A program made the position numbers and the translations under genes. From Sediminibacterium sp. UBA657 (GTDB taxonomy: Bacteria > Bacteroidota > Bacteroidia > Chitinophagales > Chitinophagaceae), in NCBI GenBank assembly GCA_002299885.1, contig DBOB01000003.1, forward strand, positions 15,071 through 79,070: a DNA stretch of 64,000 nucleotides, given 5' to 3'. Positions 37,964 to 46,474 of the stretch are shown here, piece by piece. Within the stretch, counting starts at the first letter, position 1. Each line of letters begins with the position of its first letter. The notes under the pieces are model-generated. The model was not told the DNA's origin. It worked only from the letters and a program-made list of their open reading frames with translations, and did not search any database.

Positions 37964-39169
37964 TTACTGTTCAAAATAGCTAATACTGCCACCTATCCAG
38001 GTGGCAGTATTATTATAGCTCACGCCAATCATAGGGCCTTTACTAATTCTAGTTAAGTTATTGGTAGCCACATAATGTCCTAATTGTTTATTCCAGAAAT
38101 AAAACAATCTTATTTCTGCTTTAGAAGGACCAGAAGGGGTTTCAATCACAGCAGCATAATTCACTTTCTTTTGTAAGATCCAATTTTCTGGGTCATTCAT
38201 TGCATTCACAGAATCAATGGTTGGATTTAGCATCACACCTTGACCTCCAAAAGAGAATAAAGGTTTACAGATATATTCATCTAAATTCAATACAGTCCCT
38301 AGTTGATTATTTTTCCAATCACTTAATAGGTGGGCTTCTGGAACAAATGGATGACTTAGAAGGGGTAATATAAATTTACTAATTCTAAAAAAATGATTCG
38401 GATGATTGACCCATTCTACATTTTCTGCTTGTTCTAGTAATTTGAATTGTTGTAAAAAAATTGGTGCTTGTTGAATCAATTCATCATACACCACACGATT
38501 ATAGATGCGTTCAATTTTAATCTCAACACCATCTTTTTGGTAGAAAAGACTTCTGTCTTTTAAGTAAATTTCAGAAAGACAAACAATTGGTACATTTAAC
38601 AATACTTCGGTCAGCAATAAATCATGCCTTGTCTTTTGTTCAAAAGGTTTGATCTCTAATAAAATGGTATGCTTAGCTTGATCTCCAAGTACCATTGACC
38701 TAAAAAAGTCTAGGTAGCTTGACGGGTCATAACCATTTAAAAATGGAGAAAAGTTTTTAGGTAAATGATAAGCCTTTTCTAATGCTTGTGCTTGTAATAA
38801 TTCAAATGCGAATAAAGAAGGGAATCCCTGCAATTCAATTAATTGAGGCGTTATTTTTCCGTCTTGTCCTTCTGCAATCGCAAAGTCAATCACAATACAT
38901 TCAGGTAAAATTGCTTCACCTGGAATATCTAATCCTTTAGGTATGGCATCAGAGGTCTTTGATGGGAAGGAAGCTGCTGTAATGAAATCACAGATATAAT
39001 CTCCAGCATCTAATAATTGGGCTTTAAAAACTCGATCTATAAATACAGGGGTTTCTGCAATTCTAAAAGGAATTGGATCTTTAAATGGTTCATTTAAAAT
39101 AGCAAGGTATGCTTGATATTTTGCTTCTGTAAATTGCTCGTTGAATGCTGCTCTAATTGCTGGGATCAT
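37964..39169 (-). CDS. ATP-grasp ligase-like protein
   Basis: A 401-residue protein with no signal peptide. The C-terminal third has ATP-grasp features: a P-loop-like KPLFSFGGQGV (302-312), an adenine-linker-like ILQKKV (331-336), an acidic/basic pair Glu352/Arg354 in AEIRLFYF, and TRISKGPMIGVSYNN (373-387), where the last Asn residues could bind Mg. The N-terminal part contains PQLIELQGFPSL (108-119), reminiscent of permuted ligases of the glutathionylspermidine-synthase kind. The acyl acceptor and donor are unknown. The ATG overlaps the TGA of the upstream amidotransferase (ATGA), so they are coupled. Family assignment is from motifs only. Confidence 0.6.
   Translation of the reverse strand: MIPAIRAAFNEQFTEAKYQAYLAILNEPFKDPIPFRIAETPVFIDRVFKAQLLDAGDYICDFITAASFPSKTSDAIPKGLDIPGEAILPECIVIDFAIAEGQDGKITPQLIELQGFPSLFAFELLQAQALEKAYHLPKNFSPFLNGYDPSSYLDFFRSMVLGDQAKHTILLEIKPFEQKTRHDLLLTEVLLNVPIVCLSEIYLKDRSLFYQKDGVEIKIERIYNRVVYDELIQQAPIFLQQFKLLEQAENVEWVNHPNHFFRISKFILPLLSHPFVPEAHLLSDWKNNQLGTVLNLDEYICKPLFSFGGQGVMLNPTIDSVNAMNDPENWILQKKVNYAAVIETPSGPSKAEIRLFYFWNKQLGHYVATNNLTRISKGPMIGVSYNNTATWIGGSISYFEQ
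37982..38011. repeat. 12-bp perfect inverted repeat at a convergent gene end
   Basis: AATACTGCCACC (37982-37993) and GGTGGCAGTATT (38000-38011) around a 6-base loop. It lies inside the last codons of the ATP-grasp gene and 24 bases after the adaptor stop. It lacks a T-run on either side, so it is not a classical terminator, though it may stabilise or terminate both convergent mRNAs. Confidence 0.7.
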
Positions 39170-39954
39170 ACAGGCAACATTTGGTTTAGAAAGTTGGGAA
39201 TAAACCTGCTACAAGTATGTTTGATTTTTGAATCTTCTTCTAAGGATTGTATAATTTGATTCCACTTATCTTCACTAAAGTCTTCTACAACTGCTGACTT
39301 AATGGCGTCTGAATTAAAGTAAGTGGAAAGTCTTTCTTTGGTTGCCTCTGGATGAAATTGAACACCAATCATCTTGTCACTAAATGCAACGCCCATCAGG
39401 GCTCTTTCATAAGGAAGTTGAGGTCTTATTTTTTCTAATGCGATGATAGTAGCCCCCATGGATTCAATTTTTTCATCATTGGGTTCAGTAATCTGATACA
39501 TACGACTCTCCAAAGCAAAAAATGGATCAGGTAATGCTTCAAAAATAGCGTGATCCGCAGTTGGATGGATAGGAAGAATGCCAAGCTGTTTTGATTTTCT
39601 TAAACCTACTTTTCCAATATTAAAATGTCTACAAGCTATTTGAAAACTGTGGCATATTAAAAGGACAGGTTTTTTTTGCACAAACATATGGTCTAACCAA
39701 TTGCAATAAGCAATATCCCATGCTGCTGTATGCGTGTCTATTGGAGAGCCTGGACCACCAGATGATAGGTACAAATCATAGGTATCGTCTGGTAATACAT
39801 TCTTAACTCGAACATCAAAAACGGTAGTGATGATTGATACACATTGTCTTTTACTCCAATCCTCTAATATATCCATAATACAATCCATCCCTACATTAGC
39901 GCTGCCATCATAAAGGTCTAGTATAGCAATATGAATAGGACTGGATTGCGACAT
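39166..39954 (-). CDS. Class I glutamine amidotransferase-like protein
   Basis: A 262-residue protein with the GATase1 fold: oxyanion region YLSSGGPGSP (62-71), nucleophile Cys101 in PVLLICHSFQ, and the His201/Glu203 pair in VQFHPEA. The usual elbow GxCxG is replaced by LICHS, so activity may differ from standard glutaminases. It probably supplies ammonia, or hydrolyses a gamma-glutamyl bond, for the ATP-grasp partner overlapping it by 4 bases. Its ATG shares a base with the stop of the M42 gene. Not one of the carAB, guaA, pabA or trpG forms by motif context. Confidence 0.8.
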   Translation of the reverse strand: MSQSSPIHIAILDLYDGSANVGMDCIMDILEDWSKRQCVSIITTVFDVRVKNVLPDDTYDLYLSSGGPGSPIDTHTAAWDIAYCNWLDHMFVQKKPVLLICHSFQIACRHFNIGKVGLRKSKQLGILPIHPTADHAIFEALPDPFFALESRMYQITEPNDEKIESMGATIIALEKIRPQLPYERALMGVAFSDKMIGVQFHPEATKERLSTYFNSDAIKSAVVEDFSEDKWNQIIQSLEEDSKIKHTCSRFIPNFLNQMLPV

Positions 39955-41096
39955 TATAAATAGTTCAAATTGGTTTTTGGACTCAATTGTAATAAGGTTT
40001 CATACATTAATTGAATAGTGTCCACGATATCTTTTTTATGAATCATTTCGACAGTGGTGTGCATGTACCTTAAGGGAATAGAAATTAAAACAGAAGGGCA
40101 TCCGTCATTGGCATAAGCAAAGCTGTCTGTATCAGTTCCTGTACTTCTGCTAAGTGTTCTAAATTGTACTGGAATTTTTTTATTTTTTGCAGTCTCTTCT
40201 ACAATCGCTAATAATTTATTGTGGATGGCTGGTGCATATGCTAATGAAGGACCTTTACCACATTGGATATCACCTTCGATCGCTTTGTTGATCATTGGCG
40301 TATGGGTATCATGTGTCACGTCTGTTACAATTGCAATATTGGGCTTTATTCTTCTAGCAATCATCTCGGCACCTCTTAATCCAATTTCTTCTTGAACCGC
40401 ATTCACAATATATAAGCCAAATGGCAACTTCTTTTTATTTTCTTTCAGCATTCTTGCCACTTCTGCAATCATGAATCCTCCGATTCTATTATCAAAAGCT
40501 CTACCAATAATAAAGTCGTGTGCTAATTCATCAAATCCTTCTTCATAGGTGACCACTGCGCCAATATGAATACCTAATGCTTCTACTTCTTTTTTGGATC
40601 TTGCTCCACAATCTAATGTTAGATTATCAACCTTAGGTTGTGGTTCTTTTTGTTCTGGGTTGCTCAATCTTGTATGGATTGCAGGCCATCCAAATACTGC
40701 TTTTACAGGACCTTTTTTTCCATGAATCCAAACACGCATAGATGGGGCAATTTGATGGTCCACACCACCATTGCGTTTTAGGTAAATCAATCCCTGATCA
40801 CTAATATAATTGACAAACCAACTTATTTCATCGGCATGTGCTTCAATCACCACTTTAAATGGAGCATCTGGATTGATAACACCCACTGCTGTACCGTAAG
40901 GATCCGAAAAAGTGGTATCCACATATTGTGTTAAGTAGTTCAACCAAATTTTTTGCCCACTACTTTCAAAACCAACTGGTGAAGGGTTGTTGATATACTC
41001 CTTTAAAAATTGGTATGCTTTTGGATCTAGTAATTCTTTTTTCTTAGAGTTACTTACTTTATTTGTACTTGCTTTTTTTGTTGTTGCTTTTGCCAT
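39954..41096 (-). CDS. M42 family metallopeptidase
   Basis: A 380-residue di-metal aminopeptidase of the M42 (glutamyl aminopeptidase/FrvX) family. Metal ligands visible: His87 in IEAHADE, bridging Asp202 in GRAFDNR, catalytic Glu236-Glu237 in QEEIG, Asp259 in VTDVTHD and a late His in MHTTVE. The lysine-rich first 20 residues are an extension with no signal-peptide character, so it is cytoplasmic. First gene of the operon with the amidotransferase and ATP-grasp genes; it could trim the peptide the ligase makes or uses (inference). Confidence 0.9.
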   Translation of the reverse strand: MAKATTKKASTNKVSNSKKKELLDPKAYQFLKEYINNPSPVGFESSGQKIWLNYLTQYVDTTFSDPYGTAVGVINPDAPFKVVIEAHADEISWFVNYISDQGLIYLKRNGGVDHQIAPSMRVWIHGKKGPVKAVFGWPAIHTRLSNPEQKEPQPKVDNLTLDCGARSKKEVEALGIHIGAVVTYEEGFDELAHDFIIGRAFDNRIGGFMIAEVARMLKENKKKLPFGLYIVNAVQEEIGLRGAEMIARRIKPNIAIVTDVTHDTHTPMINKAIEGDIQCGKGPSLAYAPAIHNKLLAIVEETAKNKKIPVQFRTLSRSTGTDTDSFAYANDGCPSVLISIPLRYMHTTVEMIHKKDIVDTIQLMYETLLQLSPKTNLNYL

Positions 41097-41146
41097 AGTT
41101 CGTTTAATTATAACCCTTGCAAGATACTACATTCTGTATTTATTAA

Positions 41147-41154
41147 TACATTTG
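41147..41154 (+). promoter_or_regulatory. Promoter -7 box of the LuxE-like gene
   Basis: TACATTTG, an exact consensus match, 17 bases before the ATG at 41172. It sits in the 75-base divergent gap shared with the M42 operon. Confidence 0.55.
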
Positions 41155-41171
41155 TAGCAAACCTAGGTAGT

Positions 41172-42158
41172 ATGCAAGTAGAAAGCTGGAACATGGAGGA
41201 TTTAAAAGGATTGGAATCCTCCAATTTCTTGTCAAAGGCCTTGTCTCTAATGCAATACCAAGCAACAAATAACGCGGTCTATAGGGAGTGGGTTCAGTCT
41301 ATGAAGGTAGACTTAGACGGTGTAAAAATTTTTGAGCAAATTCCTTTCTTGCCTATTGATTTTTTCAAGACGCATGCTATTTATACTGGATCGGAATGTC
41401 CAAGTTTTTATTTTGAAAGTAGTGGCACCACGCAAGATATTGTAAGTAAACATTTTGTAAAAGACCTAAGTTTATATGAAGAAAGTTTTATGGAGTGCTT
41501 TCAACAAATTTTTGGGGCACCACATGACTATTGTATTCTAGGTTTATTGCCCAATTATTTAGAGCGACAACATTCCTCTTTAGTGTATATGACCCAGCAT
41601 TTAATCCAGGCTAGTAAAGATGCAAGAAGTGGGTTTTATTTGTATGATTTTGAAAAATTGAATCATACTTTAGCTATGTTGGAAAAGGCGCAAAAGAAAA
41701 CGATATTAATTGGAGTGAGTTTTGCTTTAATGGATTTTGTAGATGCTTATCCTCAATCGTTGAAACATACAATGGTGGTGGAGACAGGAGGGATGAAAGG
41801 CAGAAAGCAAGAACTAACTAAACCTGCCTTACATGCTTATTTAGCAAATGGATTTGGTGTTGAATCAATCCATTCAGAATATGGAATGACAGAATTATTA
41901 AGTCAAGCTTATTCAAAAGGAGGGGGTATATATACTTGTCCGCCTTGGATGAAAGTATTGGTGGCAGATGAATCAGATCCAACAGCTTTGAGTACAACAG
42001 GAAGGGGCGTTTTGCATATTATTGACCTTGCAAATCATCATAGTTGTGCTTTTATTGCTACAGAAGATATTGGGATAGTGCATCCGGACGGAAGTTTCGA
42101 AGTGATTGGGAGGCTAGACCAAAGCGCAAGAAGGGGTTGTAGTTTACTGGTTGTTTAA
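41172..42158 (+). CDS. LuxE/PaaK-like acyl-adenylating enzyme
   Basis: A 328-residue protein resembling acyl-protein synthetase LuxE in the ANL adenylating superfamily. The phosphate-binding loop is YFESSGTTQD (about 76-85), the adenylate motif YGMTELLSQAY lies about 237-247, and a GRLDQSARRG hinge-like segment is near the C-terminus. It is short because the usual mobile C-terminal domain is missing, as in LuxE. No LuxC/LuxD reductase genes are near, so bioluminescence is not implied. The substrate acid is unknown. It is divergent from the M42-amidotransferase-ATP-grasp operon and overlaps the convergent membrane regulator by 15 bases. Confidence 0.78.
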   Translation: MQVESWNMEDLKGLESSNFLSKALSLMQYQATNNAVYREWVQSMKVDLDGVKIFEQIPFLPIDFFKTHAIYTGSECPSFYFESSGTTQDIVSKHFVKDLSLYEESFMECFQQIFGAPHDYCILGLLPNYLERQHSSLVYMTQHLIQASKDARSGFYLYDFEKLNHTLAMLEKAQKKTILIGVSFALMDFVDAYPQSLKHTMVVETGGMKGRKQELTKPALHAYLANGFGVESIHSEYGMTELLSQAYSKGGGIYTCPPWMKVLVADESDPTALSTTGRGVLHIIDLANHHSCAFIATEDIGIVHPDGSFEVIGRLDQSARRGCSLLVV

Positions 42159-43601
42159 TATCAAAGCCTTCATTGAATCAATAAAAATTGGATTGATATT
42201 GTAATTGTATACTCTTTTATCTGTCTCTTCTCTTTGCTTTACGATCAATAATTCACTTGCTCTTGTAGCTAATTTAAATTTTTGATTGATTCTTAAGAAA
42301 TAATCACTGCGACTTTTATTTTGAGTGATGGTGTCTTTTTGCTGTACGCCAATAATTTTATTGATTGCTTTGATACTAATTTGCTCTTGCTTGATTTGCA
42401 ATGCGTAAATCGCTTGAATTAATTCTTTCTCAACAGCCGTTAAAGCACTGAAAAAGTTTTTATATAAGATAGATTGTATTTCGATTGGTGTTTTATTCTT
42501 TTTGATTTTTTTATTATATAAAGAATAAAGCAGAATGACCATTAGCACTATAAAAACGTTACCTATGACAGGTGTCCCTGGCTCAATTTTATTTAATAAA
42601 GCAACGATAGCGCTATTAGAATAAATTGGTTCTGCATTTGGATCAATAAAGTCTTTAGTAGTTAACTCAATGGATTCATATGCTATAGCGCCATTATTTT
42701 CGATTCGTATTAAGTAAAACTGATTGCCCATTACAAATTGGTACAAATGTTCAGGAAGGCCTTTGTATAACTTGAGCCATTTTTCCCTGAATTCAGCTTG
42801 CTTCTCTTTAGCAAGAACGCCAAATTGGTTGCTTGAAAAGTTAATCCATTTTATTTCTAAGTCTGAATGAAAAATCAAATAAGGACCAAATGTTGTTTTC
42901 AAACCTATGCTTTTCTGTAATTTATCTTTTAATGCAGGGTTTATCTTGCCTAAGTTTTGCCAAGTTTTATCTTTAAAATCAAAAACTCTACAGGTATCTG
43001 AATAAGTTGTATTAAGAGAAGCGGGAAAATCCGTTTGGTTTATTGAATTGGATAAATAGAATTTACCATTCAATTGATCCATATAAAATGATACACCATT
43101 TTCTTGGCTTTGATACACTGGGATTCCTTTCTTTGAACTAATCAGTTCCCACTCATTTGTTTTAGTACTATAAAAGGTAAAATAATCTATGATTTTCCAA
43201 AATCCACCTCCACCTAACTTAAATAAAGTGTCTTTGTAAAAGAAGTTAATACTGCCAAAATTTGCTCCAAAGTATAGTGTTGAATCAAGTCGGTTGAATA
43301 GATAATCACCCTTTCCTTGTTTTTGTATCTGATATAGTCTCCCAGAGCCCAGTAATTGTAAATAAACTTTATCTTTTTTCTTTAAAAGACTAATACCATT
43401 GGCTAATTTATTGGATACCCCAAATTTCAGGTTTTCCTTAAAAATGTCCAGGCTAAGGTCATTGACAGAATCAGTTGTAATAAAATCTAATAAAGCATGT
43501 TCCGCTAAAGAAAGCTGTTTATTGGTAATGTCAGCCTGTCCAAAACTATTTATTTGAACAAGGATTAGTAAAAAAAGTAGGATTCCAATTTTTCGAAGCA
43601 T
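42144..43601 (-). CDS. Membrane-anchored sensor/regulator: kelch-like ectodomain, TM helix, winged-helix-like tail
   Basis: A 485-residue protein: signal peptide (1-21); an exported region (about 22-343) with a kelch-like stretch at 118-156 (LFKLGGGGFW then KTNEWELI); a transmembrane helix (344-363); a basic stop-transfer (NKKIKKNK); and a cytoplasmic domain (about 385-470) that looks like a winged helix (LTAVEKELIQAIYALQIK, then KSRSDYFLRINQKF and KQREETDKRVYNY). I read it as a one-component receptor able to bind DNA from the membrane; this is inferred from layout and not established. It has its own promoter with a predicted leaderless start. Confidence 0.6.
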   Translation of the reverse strand: MLRKIGILLFLLILVQINSFGQADITNKQLSLAEHALLDFITTDSVNDLSLDIFKENLKFGVSNKLANGISLLKKKDKVYLQLLGSGRLYQIQKQGKGDYLFNRLDSTLYFGANFGSINFFYKDTLFKLGGGGFWKIIDYFTFYSTKTNEWELISSKKGIPVYQSQENGVSFYMDQLNGKFYLSNSINQTDFPASLNTTYSDTCRVFDFKDKTWQNLGKINPALKDKLQKSIGLKTTFGPYLIFHSDLEIKWINFSSNQFGVLAKEKQAEFREKWLKLYKGLPEHLYQFVMGNQFYLIRIENNGAIAYESIELTTKDFIDPNAEPIYSNSAIVALLNKIEPGTPVIGNVFIVLMVILLYSLYNKKIKKNKTPIEIQSILYKNFFSALTAVEKELIQAIYALQIKQEQISIKAINKIIGVQQKDTITQNKSRSDYFLRINQKFKLATRASELLIVKQREETDKRVYNYNINPIFIDSMKALILNNQ

Positions 43602-43605
43602 GATC

Positions 43606-43613
43606 CAAAATTA
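43606..43613 (-). promoter_or_regulatory. Promoter -7 box of the membrane regulator
   Basis: Minus-strand TAATTTTG, an exact match, followed by GATC and the ATG at 43601. Predicts a leaderless transcript. Confidence 0.55.
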
Positions 43614-43821
43614 TATAAATTAATTATATAAAAATATTATAATGCAAAAAATAATGAATTTAATATTTTATTAATATATAAAGTAATTTAAATCTATTAT
43701 TTATATCTAAAATATTCTTTTCACCACTTAGTTTATGAAAAGTTTGGAATGAGATATTAAACTGAGCCATATTTACAATCTAGTCATAGACAAATTAAAG
43801 AAATATAATATATAAAGATTT

Positions 43822-44790
43822 TTATCCTTTGGGGGAAGGATAATTGGGGTAATCTGGATTCGTCTCGGTTGCCCCAACTTTTTTTACGAGTATAACCCCC
43901 AGTACCACGAATACAGTTCCCAAAATCTGTTCCCAGCTAAATGCTTCATTTAAGATCCATCTAGCCTGAAACAAGGTCGATACAGGCCCAATGCTTGTAA
44001 TAATGGCTAGATCGTTGCTTCCTATCCTTTTCATCCCTCCGCTCATTAAAAAGGAGGGAATTACTGTACCTATAATTGCTAGCGCAATCACCAACCATAC
44101 ACTACTTGAATAAAGGATGGGCATGTCTACAATAGAAGCGACGCCTTGTTGGTGCGTAACAAAATAATGAATAAAAATACCAACACTTGCTGCCAACATA
44201 GACAGGCTTGTAAATTGTGGCGCCCCAATTTTTGGTATTATTTTACCTGAACCCACTAAGTAAAAGGCAAATGTGATGGCACATATTAGGATCATCCAAG
44301 TTCCAAAGAAGAACATTTTTGTATCTGGTATTTGATTCAATTCGCCCCAATAAGCAAGCCCAATGCCGATGTAGGTAATTAAAATTGCAAGCCATTGTCT
44401 TTTAGTTATGGCCACTTTAAAAATCAATAAATTCAATAATACAGCAAGGGTGGGATAGATGAATAAAATAATCCTTTCAATACTTGCAGACACATATTGC
44501 AATCCGATAAAATCAAATAAGCTACTCATATAGTATCCAAGTAAACCTATTAGACCTGCGGCAAAGTAGGTAGATGGTTTTACTTTTTTTAGTTGTTGAT
44601 TTGCAAAATAATACCACATTGCTGCAGCATAAAATGGTAAAGCAAACAACATGCGTAACATCAACAAGCTGCTTGCATCAATATTGGTTGTTTTAAAACA
44701 AAGCTTGATCAAAATGGCTTTGGTAGAGAATAGTATGGTGCCTAGGACTGCCCAGAGAAACCCTTGATTGTATAGATTAGTCCTTTTCAT
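43822..44790 (-). CDS. EamA/DMT family transporter
   Basis: A 322-residue protein with about ten hydrophobic helices in two EamA repeats (first ending near GIGLAYWGEL, second ending VLGVILVKKVG). Such transporters export amino acids, nucleotides or other metabolites; the substrate is not evident. The C-terminal tail is short and polar. The 220-base gap upstream of the previous minus gene separates it from the regulator. Confidence 0.88.
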   Translation of the reverse strand: MKRTNLYNQGFLWAVLGTILFSTKAILIKLCFKTTNIDASSLLMLRMLFALPFYAAAMWYYFANQQLKKVKPSTYFAAGLIGLLGYYMSSLFDFIGLQYVSASIERIILFIYPTLAVLLNLLIFKVAITKRQWLAILITYIGIGLAYWGELNQIPDTKMFFFGTWMILICAITFAFYLVGSGKIIPKIGAPQFTSLSMLAASVGIFIHYFVTHQQGVASIVDMPILYSSSVWLVIALAIIGTVIPSFLMSGGMKRIGSNDLAIITSIGPVSTLFQARWILNEAFSWEQILGTVFVVLGVILVKKVGATETNPDYPNYPSPKG

Positions 44791-44800
44791 TCTATTTTGG

Positions 44801-44808
44801 CAAAAATA
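44801..44808 (-). promoter_or_regulatory. Promoter -7 box of the EamA transporter gene
   Basis: Minus-strand TATTTTTG, an exact match, 10 bases before the ATG at 44790. Confidence 0.5.
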
Positions 44809-44851
44809 CAGGTTGATTTAGATAGTTAAACCCTTTCTTTTACACATTCAT

Positions 44852-44883
44852 TTGAATTGCTTTAAACCTTAATGATTAATTTG
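44852..44883 (+). promoter_or_regulatory. Promoter of tsaC
   Basis: TTG at 44852-44854, 21 bases, then TTAATTTG at 44876-44883 (one mismatch to TAnnTTTG), then CAAT and the ATG at 44888. The 4-base gap matches the leaderless pattern seen elsewhere in the window. Confidence 0.45.
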
Positions 44884-44887
44884 CAAT

Positions 44888-45457
44888 ATGTTTTTAATGG
44901 AAGAAGATATTAGCAATGCATTGGCTGCCTTAAGGAAAGGAGATATCATTTTATATCCTACTGATTCTGTTTGGGGGATTGGTGCTGATGCAACCAATCC
45001 TACAGCAGTTGAAAAAATTTATGCGCTCAAAAAAAGAACGGATACAAAAGCGATGATTGTGCTTGTGCCCGAAGAAAAATGGATTTTAGATTATGTAGCA
45101 GAACCCAAGCCTAAAGTGGCAGATTATATTAAAGGCATTACTAAGCCAACCACTGTCATTTATGATCAAGCAAAAAATGTAGCATCTAATTTAATTGCAC
45201 CAGATGGCTCCATTGCAATTCGAATTTGCAAAGCAAATTTTGCACAACAATTAATGCAAGCTTTTGGTAAACCTATTGTAAGTACTTCGGCAAATATTTC
45301 TGGATTACCCACACCAAAATGTTTTTCAGATATCTCTTTAGATATTATTGAAGGTGTTGATTATGTGGTGCGATCAGAGCAAGAGGATACCACTTTAAAG
45401 GAACCTTCTGCCATTGTGAAATGGGAAAAAGATCAAATCATCATTATTCGTTCTTAA
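44888..45457 (+). CDS. tsaC: L-threonylcarbamoyladenylate synthase (Sua5/YrdC type)
   Basis: Makes threonylcarbamoyl-AMP for the t6A modification of ANN-decoding tRNAs. The 189-residue single-domain form has the KxR...SxN type motif set: YPTDSVWGIGADATN (about 20-34), KKRTDTKAM and SANISG. No Sua5 C-terminal domain. A second ATG at 44897 is possible, but the promoter spacing favours 44888. The glycosyltransferase gene starts 9 bases after its stop. Confidence 0.92.
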   Translation: MFLMEEDISNALAALRKGDIILYPTDSVWGIGADATNPTAVEKIYALKKRTDTKAMIVLVPEEKWILDYVAEPKPKVADYIKGITKPTTVIYDQAKNVASNLIAPDGSIAIRICKANFAQQLMQAFGKPIVSTSANISGLPTPKCFSDISLDIIEGVDYVVRSEQEDTTLKEPSAIVKWEKDQIIIIRS

Positions 45458-45466
45458 ATCCAATCT

Positions 45467-46474
45467 ATGGCACAAAAAATACTAATCATTCAAACTGCAT
45501 TTATAGGTGATGTCGTTTTAGCAACAGCTATGTTGGAATCCATACATCAGCAAAATCCTGCTACATCGATTTCAATTTTAGTGAGAAAGGGAAATGAGGC
45601 ATTGTTCAATCTGCATCCATTTATAGATCAAGTATTCGTATGGGATAAAAAACAAAATAAATACGGACATTGGCTACAACTACTTTTCACCATTAGAAAA
45701 CATCAATTTGATGCAGTAATTAATGTGCAACGTTATGCTGCTACTGGTTTATGGACGGCTTTGTCTGGTGCTAAAATGAAAATTGGTTTTGATAAAAATC
45801 CATTTGCATTTTTATTTACCAATACAATACCACATCAATCTGTTGGTAATGGTTTACATGAAACTGAACGCAACCAGGCCTTATTATCACCATTGGGAAT
45901 ATTTCCAAATGCAAAGCCCGCATTGTATCCTTCCTTGCAGGATCAAAAACAAGTAGAAGGCTATCAGGCACAACCTTATTTATGTATGGCACCAGCTTCG
46001 GTTTGGTTTACTAAGCAATTCCCATTGCATCAATGGATCAAATTATTGCTTTCAATTCCTTTTGAAGGGCCCATTTATTTACTAGGGGGACCAGGTGATA
46101 AGCACTTGAATGACCAGATATTGCAAGCAGTGCAAAACCCTAATCTAGTCAATATGGCTGGAAGGTTATCATTTTTAGCATCTGCTGCTTTACAAAAAGG
46201 TGCTTTATTGAATTATGTCAATGATTCCGCACCCATGCATTTTGCTTCTGCAGTGAATGCACCAGTTGCTGCTATTTATTGTTCTACAGTGCCCGACTTT
46301 GGCTATGGTCCATTGTCAGATACCTCCTTTATTATTGAGACAAAACAAGCTTTAAGTTGCAGGCCTTGTGGATTACATGGAAAAAAGCAATGTCCACAAC
46401 AGCATTTTAATTGCGCCGAAACCATCACCATGGAACAAATCTATCAACCGCTCCAACAAGTGCTACACAATTAG
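45467..46474 (+). CDS. Glycosyltransferase family 9 (heptosyltransferase-like)
   Basis: A 335-residue GT-B enzyme: N-terminal ILIIQTAFIGDVVLATAM (about 4-21), a central cleft, and C-terminal LLGGPGDK and NDSAPMHFASAVNAPVAAIY, matching ADP-heptose:LPS heptosyltransferases. It probably adds a sugar to the lipopolysaccharide core or a related glycan. A cysteine cluster near the C-terminus (SCRPCGLHGKKQCPQQHFNC) is seen in some family members. Follows tsaC in one operon; cca has its own promoter just after the stop. Confidence 0.9.
   Translation: MAQKILIIQTAFIGDVVLATAMLESIHQQNPATSISILVRKGNEALFNLHPFIDQVFVWDKKQNKYGHWLQLLFTIRKHQFDAVINVQRYAATGLWTALSGAKMKIGFDKNPFAFLFTNTIPHQSVGNGLHETERNQALLSPLGIFPNAKPALYPSLQDQKQVEGYQAQPYLCMAPASVWFTKQFPLHQWIKLLLSIPFEGPIYLLGGPGDKHLNDQILQAVQNPNLVNMAGRLSFLASAALQKGALLNYVNDSAPMHFASAVNAPVAAIYCSTVPDFGYGPLSDTSFIIETKQALSCRPCGLHGKKQCPQQHFNCAETITMEQIYQPLQQVLHN

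Noticed and set aside
41172..42158. Bioluminescence locus suggested by the LuxE-like protein
   Set aside because: No luxA, luxB, luxC or luxD homologues in the window; LuxE-like proteins are widespread without light production.
43602..43821. Possible gene or small RNA in the AT-rich gap
   Set aside because: Only simple AT-rich sequence; no stem with T-run, no coding signal beyond the promoter box at 43606-43613.
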